Source: Campylobacter aviculae
Lineage (GTDB): Bacteria > Campylobacterota > Campylobacteria > Campylobacterales > Campylobacteraceae
Assembly: GCF_005406215.1 (NCBI RefSeq)
Contig: NZ_NXMA01000010.1
Span: 1-64,000, forward strand
Length of the DNA: 64,000 nucleotides
Direction of reading: 5' to 3'
The position numbers and the translations under genes are program-made. How positions within the stretch are numbered: position 1 is the stretch's first letter; each line of letters starts with the position of its first letter. Positions 62,023 to 64,000 of the stretch are shown here, one piece after another. The notes beneath the pieces were generated by a model that was not told the origin of the DNA, did no database searches, and saw nothing but the letters and a program-made list of their open reading frames with translations.

Positions 62023-63438
62023 ATGAAAACTAAGTTTTCACTTATTTTAAGTGCCTGTATCCTTTCATCATCACTTTTTGCACAAACGACAGATGATGAA
62101 ATTACTAAGCTTCAAAAACAGCTTGCAAAAATTCAAGCAGAATTAAAAGAAATCAGAAAAGAAAGAGAAGCTCAAGCCAAGCGTAACAAAGAAGTTAGCG
62201 CCGAACTTGCTGATCTTAACGATAGAGCAGATGACAATGAATTTCAAGCTGCTTTAAGCAAGGTTAAATTTGGGCTTGAATTCTCAAATGCTGTTTCAAA
62301 CACAAACTATAAACTTCCTACTACAAGTTATCATGCAAATAACAAGTGGATGATGGAACTTCATTTAAATATGAATGCAGATATCAATGATAAGACTAAA
62401 TTCTATGGTCGTTTGTCTATGGCTAAAAACTGGTCTCAAATGGGATGGAGTGGAGATCCACTTGAGTTAGATGCAGGAAGAAACACAAGAACAAGTGGCC
62501 CTGTTCTTTATGTAGATAGAGCTTATCTTGATTATTATATCACTCCTGAGTGGATTGCGACTATAGGAAGACAACCTGGAACAGATGGTCCTGGAACAAA
62601 TCTTAGAAACAATGCTTTAAGACAATCAACCTATCCAGCTTTAGCGATCAATACTTTAGGCGATGCTGCGGTTATCACTTATAAACCTGAAAGCTTACAA
62701 GATCATAAAGTAGCTATCCGTGCAGCTTATGGTAAAGCTTATCAATGGGATGAAGAAGGAAAAGTAAGAGACTGGATGAGTGATCAACAAGATGCAGATG
62801 CAAATCTTTACTATGCAGCAGTAGAAGGAGAACTTCCTTTGGGTAGTATGGGAAATAACTTGATTATTTTCAATGTGGCTCATATGACAGATTTTTCATT
62901 GCCAATTCCTGGAACAAATGTGTTGGATGATGATGAAGTTATTAATTTAGGAGCCTTGACTTTAGCAAACATCCATTTTGAAAATTATAATACCTTTGGA
63001 ACGAATTTCAATTGGTTTGCGTCTTTAGGTTATTCTAATGGAAGCAATAATGAAATAAACCCATTAATAAGTGCAGCTCTTGCTAGCCAAGGATATGGTG
63101 ATGGTAAATTTAACGAAGAAGATGGCTATGCGGTGCATGTAGGTGGACGTTATGATTTTACCAAAGCTTTAAAAGTGGGTTATGAGTTCTTCTGGGGAAG
63201 CAGATACTGGTATACTATGTCTCGCCCAAGTATCAATGATCCACTTAATATAAGAATGACTAGAGGTATAGCCAATGATTTCTATGTGATTTATCAGCTT
63301 GATAGATATCAATTCTTAAGATTAAGCTATACCAATATCCAAAACAAATGGGGTAATCGTGGAATTCCATTTGGTGGAGCTAAAAAAGAAAAAGAAAGAG
63401 CTGATAATATTATGTTGATGTATAATGTGAAATTTTAA
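62023..63438 (+). CDS. omp50: Outer-membrane porin Omp50
   Basis: A monomeric porin of the outer membrane. A signal peptide (FSLILSACILSSSLFA) precedes a coiled-coil stretch (EITKLQKQLAKIQAELKEIRKE, about 25-65), common in Campylobacter porins. A long beta-rich barrel follows, ending in the terminal phenylalanine (MYNVKF) needed for barrel assembly. At 471 residues it is close to the C. jejuni protein. In C. jejuni Omp50 has also been reported as a tyrosine kinase. AAAAGGAG precedes the ATG and TACAAT upstream (about 61994) is a possible -10. It corresponds to Cj1170c. Confidence 0.92.
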   Translation: MKTKFSLILSACILSSSLFAQTTDDEITKLQKQLAKIQAELKEIRKEREAQAKRNKEVSAELADLNDRADDNEFQAALSKVKFGLEFSNAVSNTNYKLPTTSYHANNKWMMELHLNMNADINDKTKFYGRLSMAKNWSQMGWSGDPLELDAGRNTRTSGPVLYVDRAYLDYYITPEWIATIGRQPGTDGPGTNLRNNALRQSTYPALAINTLGDAAVITYKPESLQDHKVAIRAAYGKAYQWDEEGKVRDWMSDQQDADANLYYAAVEGELPLGSMGNNLIIFNVAHMTDFSLPIPGTNVLDDDEVINLGALTLANIHFENYNTFGTNFNWFASLGYSNGSNNEINPLISAALASQGYGDGKFNEEDGYAVHVGGRYDFTKALKVGYEFFWGSRYWYTMSRPSINDPLNIRMTRGIANDFYVIYQLDRYQFLRLSYTNIQNKWGNRGIPFGGAKKEKERADNIMLMYNVKF

Positions 63439-63450
63439 GGAGTGAGTGAT

Positions 63451-63678
63451 ATGAAAAGAATACTTTTTTTAAGTTTATTGCCTATCATTGCCTTGGCTGA
63501 TTGTGCGAGTTTAATGGCAAAATATGAAGCTCCAGAACCAGAATCAAAAACAATGAAGCAAATTGAACGCTGGGTAAATAAAAAAGTTAAAGACGCTAAC
63601 GATGCTGCTGTTTTAAAAGAGTGTATGGTTGCTCGTGCAGCGGATAATCCAAATCAAGTTTCAGTTGCTGGTAAATAA
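63451..63678 (+). CDS. Small exported protein downstream of omp50
   Basis: A 75-residue protein with a signal peptide (MKRILFLSLLPIIALA, then DCASL). The mature part is short and charged (ERWVNKKVKDANDAAVLKECMVARAADNP) with two cysteines, possibly disulfide-bonded. I start at the ATG of 63451, eight bases after AGGAG; an in-frame GTG at 63442 is less likely. It lies 12 bases after omp50 and shares its terminator. It corresponds to Cj1169c; no function is known to me. Confidence 0.78.
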   Translation: MKRILFLSLLPIIALADCASLMAKYEAPEPESKTMKQIERWVNKKVKDANDAAVLKECMVARAADNPNQVSVAGK

Positions 63679-63679
63679 T

Positions 63680-63702
63680 AAAAGCGGTTTTAAACCGCTT
63701 TT
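63680..63702 (+). terminator. Terminator of the omp50 operon
   Basis: AAAAGCGGTT and AACCGCTTTT are perfect 10-base arms around a three-base TTA loop, followed by AATCTTCT. It starts two bases after the stop of the small exported protein. Confidence 0.85.
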
Positions 63703-63735
63703 AATCTTCTAAATTTCTTTTTTTACAAAATCAAT

Positions 63736-64000
63736 ATGCAAGATTTTATTTCTTTTATTATCGAAAATGTAAGTGCTTGGGGTTATATTGGTATTATAAT
63801 TTTAATGACTTTAGAGAGTTGTTTTATACCTTTTCCTAGTGAAGCAGTGATGATACCTGCTGGATATTTAGCCCATAAGGGAGAGCTTGATATCACTCTT
63901 TGTATATTAAGTGGAATTTTAGGCTCTGTTTTGGGTGCTTTGATCAATTATTATATTTGTTTTTTTATGGGCAGACGCTTTGTTTTAAGGTGGGGAAAGT
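63736..64000 (+). CDS. DedA-family membrane protein (partial, 3' end outside window)
   Basis: The first 88 residues start MQDFISFIIENVSAWGYIGI and contain the DedA hallmarks ESCFIPFPSEAVMIPAGYLA (about 28-47), then GSVLGALINYYICFFMGRRF. DedA proteins are inner-membrane transporters; some members flip undecaprenyl phosphate or phosphatidylethanolamine. No good ribosome site precedes the ATG. It corresponds to Cj1168c. The remainder runs off the end. Confidence 0.88.
   Translation, partial: MQDFISFIIENVSAWGYIGIIILMTLESCFIPFPSEAVMIPAGYLAHKGELDITLCILSGILGSVLGALINYYICFFMGRRFVLRWGK

Noticed and set aside
1-64000. tRNA, rRNA, CRISPR, insertion sequence or prophage
   Set aside because: No cloverleaf-like GC-rich stretch, repeat-spacer pattern, transposase, integrase or phage gene was seen; gaps between genes are all under 300 bases.

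Overview
This window is chromosomal DNA of a thermotolerant Campylobacter of the C. jejuni / C. coli clade. The evidence is the strongly AT-rich sequence, short TAGAAT/TATAAT -10 boxes with poor -35 boxes, GG-N10-GC sigma54 boxes before flagellar genes, poly-G contingency tracts, and genes such as oorDABC, cetA/cetB, omp50 and monomeric icd in the order I remember from C. jejuni NCTC 11168 (two blocks, about Cj0509c-Cj0550 and, inverted, Cj1204c-Cj1168c). Locus numbers are memory aids, not search results. Several genes I expect from NCTC 11168 are absent at their usual places: the Na/Pi cotransporter region beside pbpB, sucCD between mdh and oorD, and cfa between petC and rpsB. The two blocks are joined directly after fliS. 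This fits a related species or divergent lineage (for example C. hepaticus or C. jejuni subsp. doylei); I cannot decide which.

Layout. 1-163: 3' end of a surface-sugar-type gene with a 10-G tract. 176-3179 (-): clpB behind a promoter with an HspR-like operator, and a CsoR-type copper sensor. 3353-8522 (+): ctpA, purC, purS, purQ, a periplasmic SH3 protein, plsC, crcB in one tight operon. 8585-11159 (+): htpG, rhodanese, small membrane protein. 11160-15299 (-): pbpB, fliE, flgC, flgB behind a sigma54 promoter, then mltG. 15214-23910 (+): AsmA-like protein, icd, mdh, oorDABC. 24005-31791 (+): two small unknown proteins, polyprenyl synthase, hemA, proS, FxsA-like, hemC, ubiD. 31931-34887 (+): flaG, fliD, fliS and a small overlapping gene behind sigma54 and sigma28 boxes.

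35047-39523 (+): atpB, a small membrane protein, gatB, gpsA, and a dihydroorotase homologue lacking metal ligands. 39626-43462: Pit transporter (-), a short outer-membrane-barrel-like protein (+), dctA (-). 43698-46217 (+): the energy-taxis cluster cetC, cetA, cetB, with a second 10-G tract in the cetA leader. 46302-52380 (+): mnmG, an ArsB-type permease, petABC. 52582-59853 (+): rpsB, tsf, ABC ATPase, fliR, an acidic protein, gmk, tatA, argS. 59945-60597 (-): an SMR transporter pair. 60707-63678 (+): yebC, ppi, omp50, small secreted protein; then the start of a DedA gene running off the end.

The genes are mostly core functions: purine and pyrimidine synthesis, the oxidative TCA branch, cytochrome bc1, haem and quinone synthesis, flagellar parts, and protein quality control. 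No stretch over 300 bases lacks a gene. I saw no tRNA, rRNA, insertion sequence, prophage or CRISPR array. I found no convincing new multi-gene system. The best leads are the two poly-G tracts, the gene losses and junction, the degenerate dihydroorotase, the barrel-only protein, the Glu-to-Asp SMR subunit and the rpsB leader.
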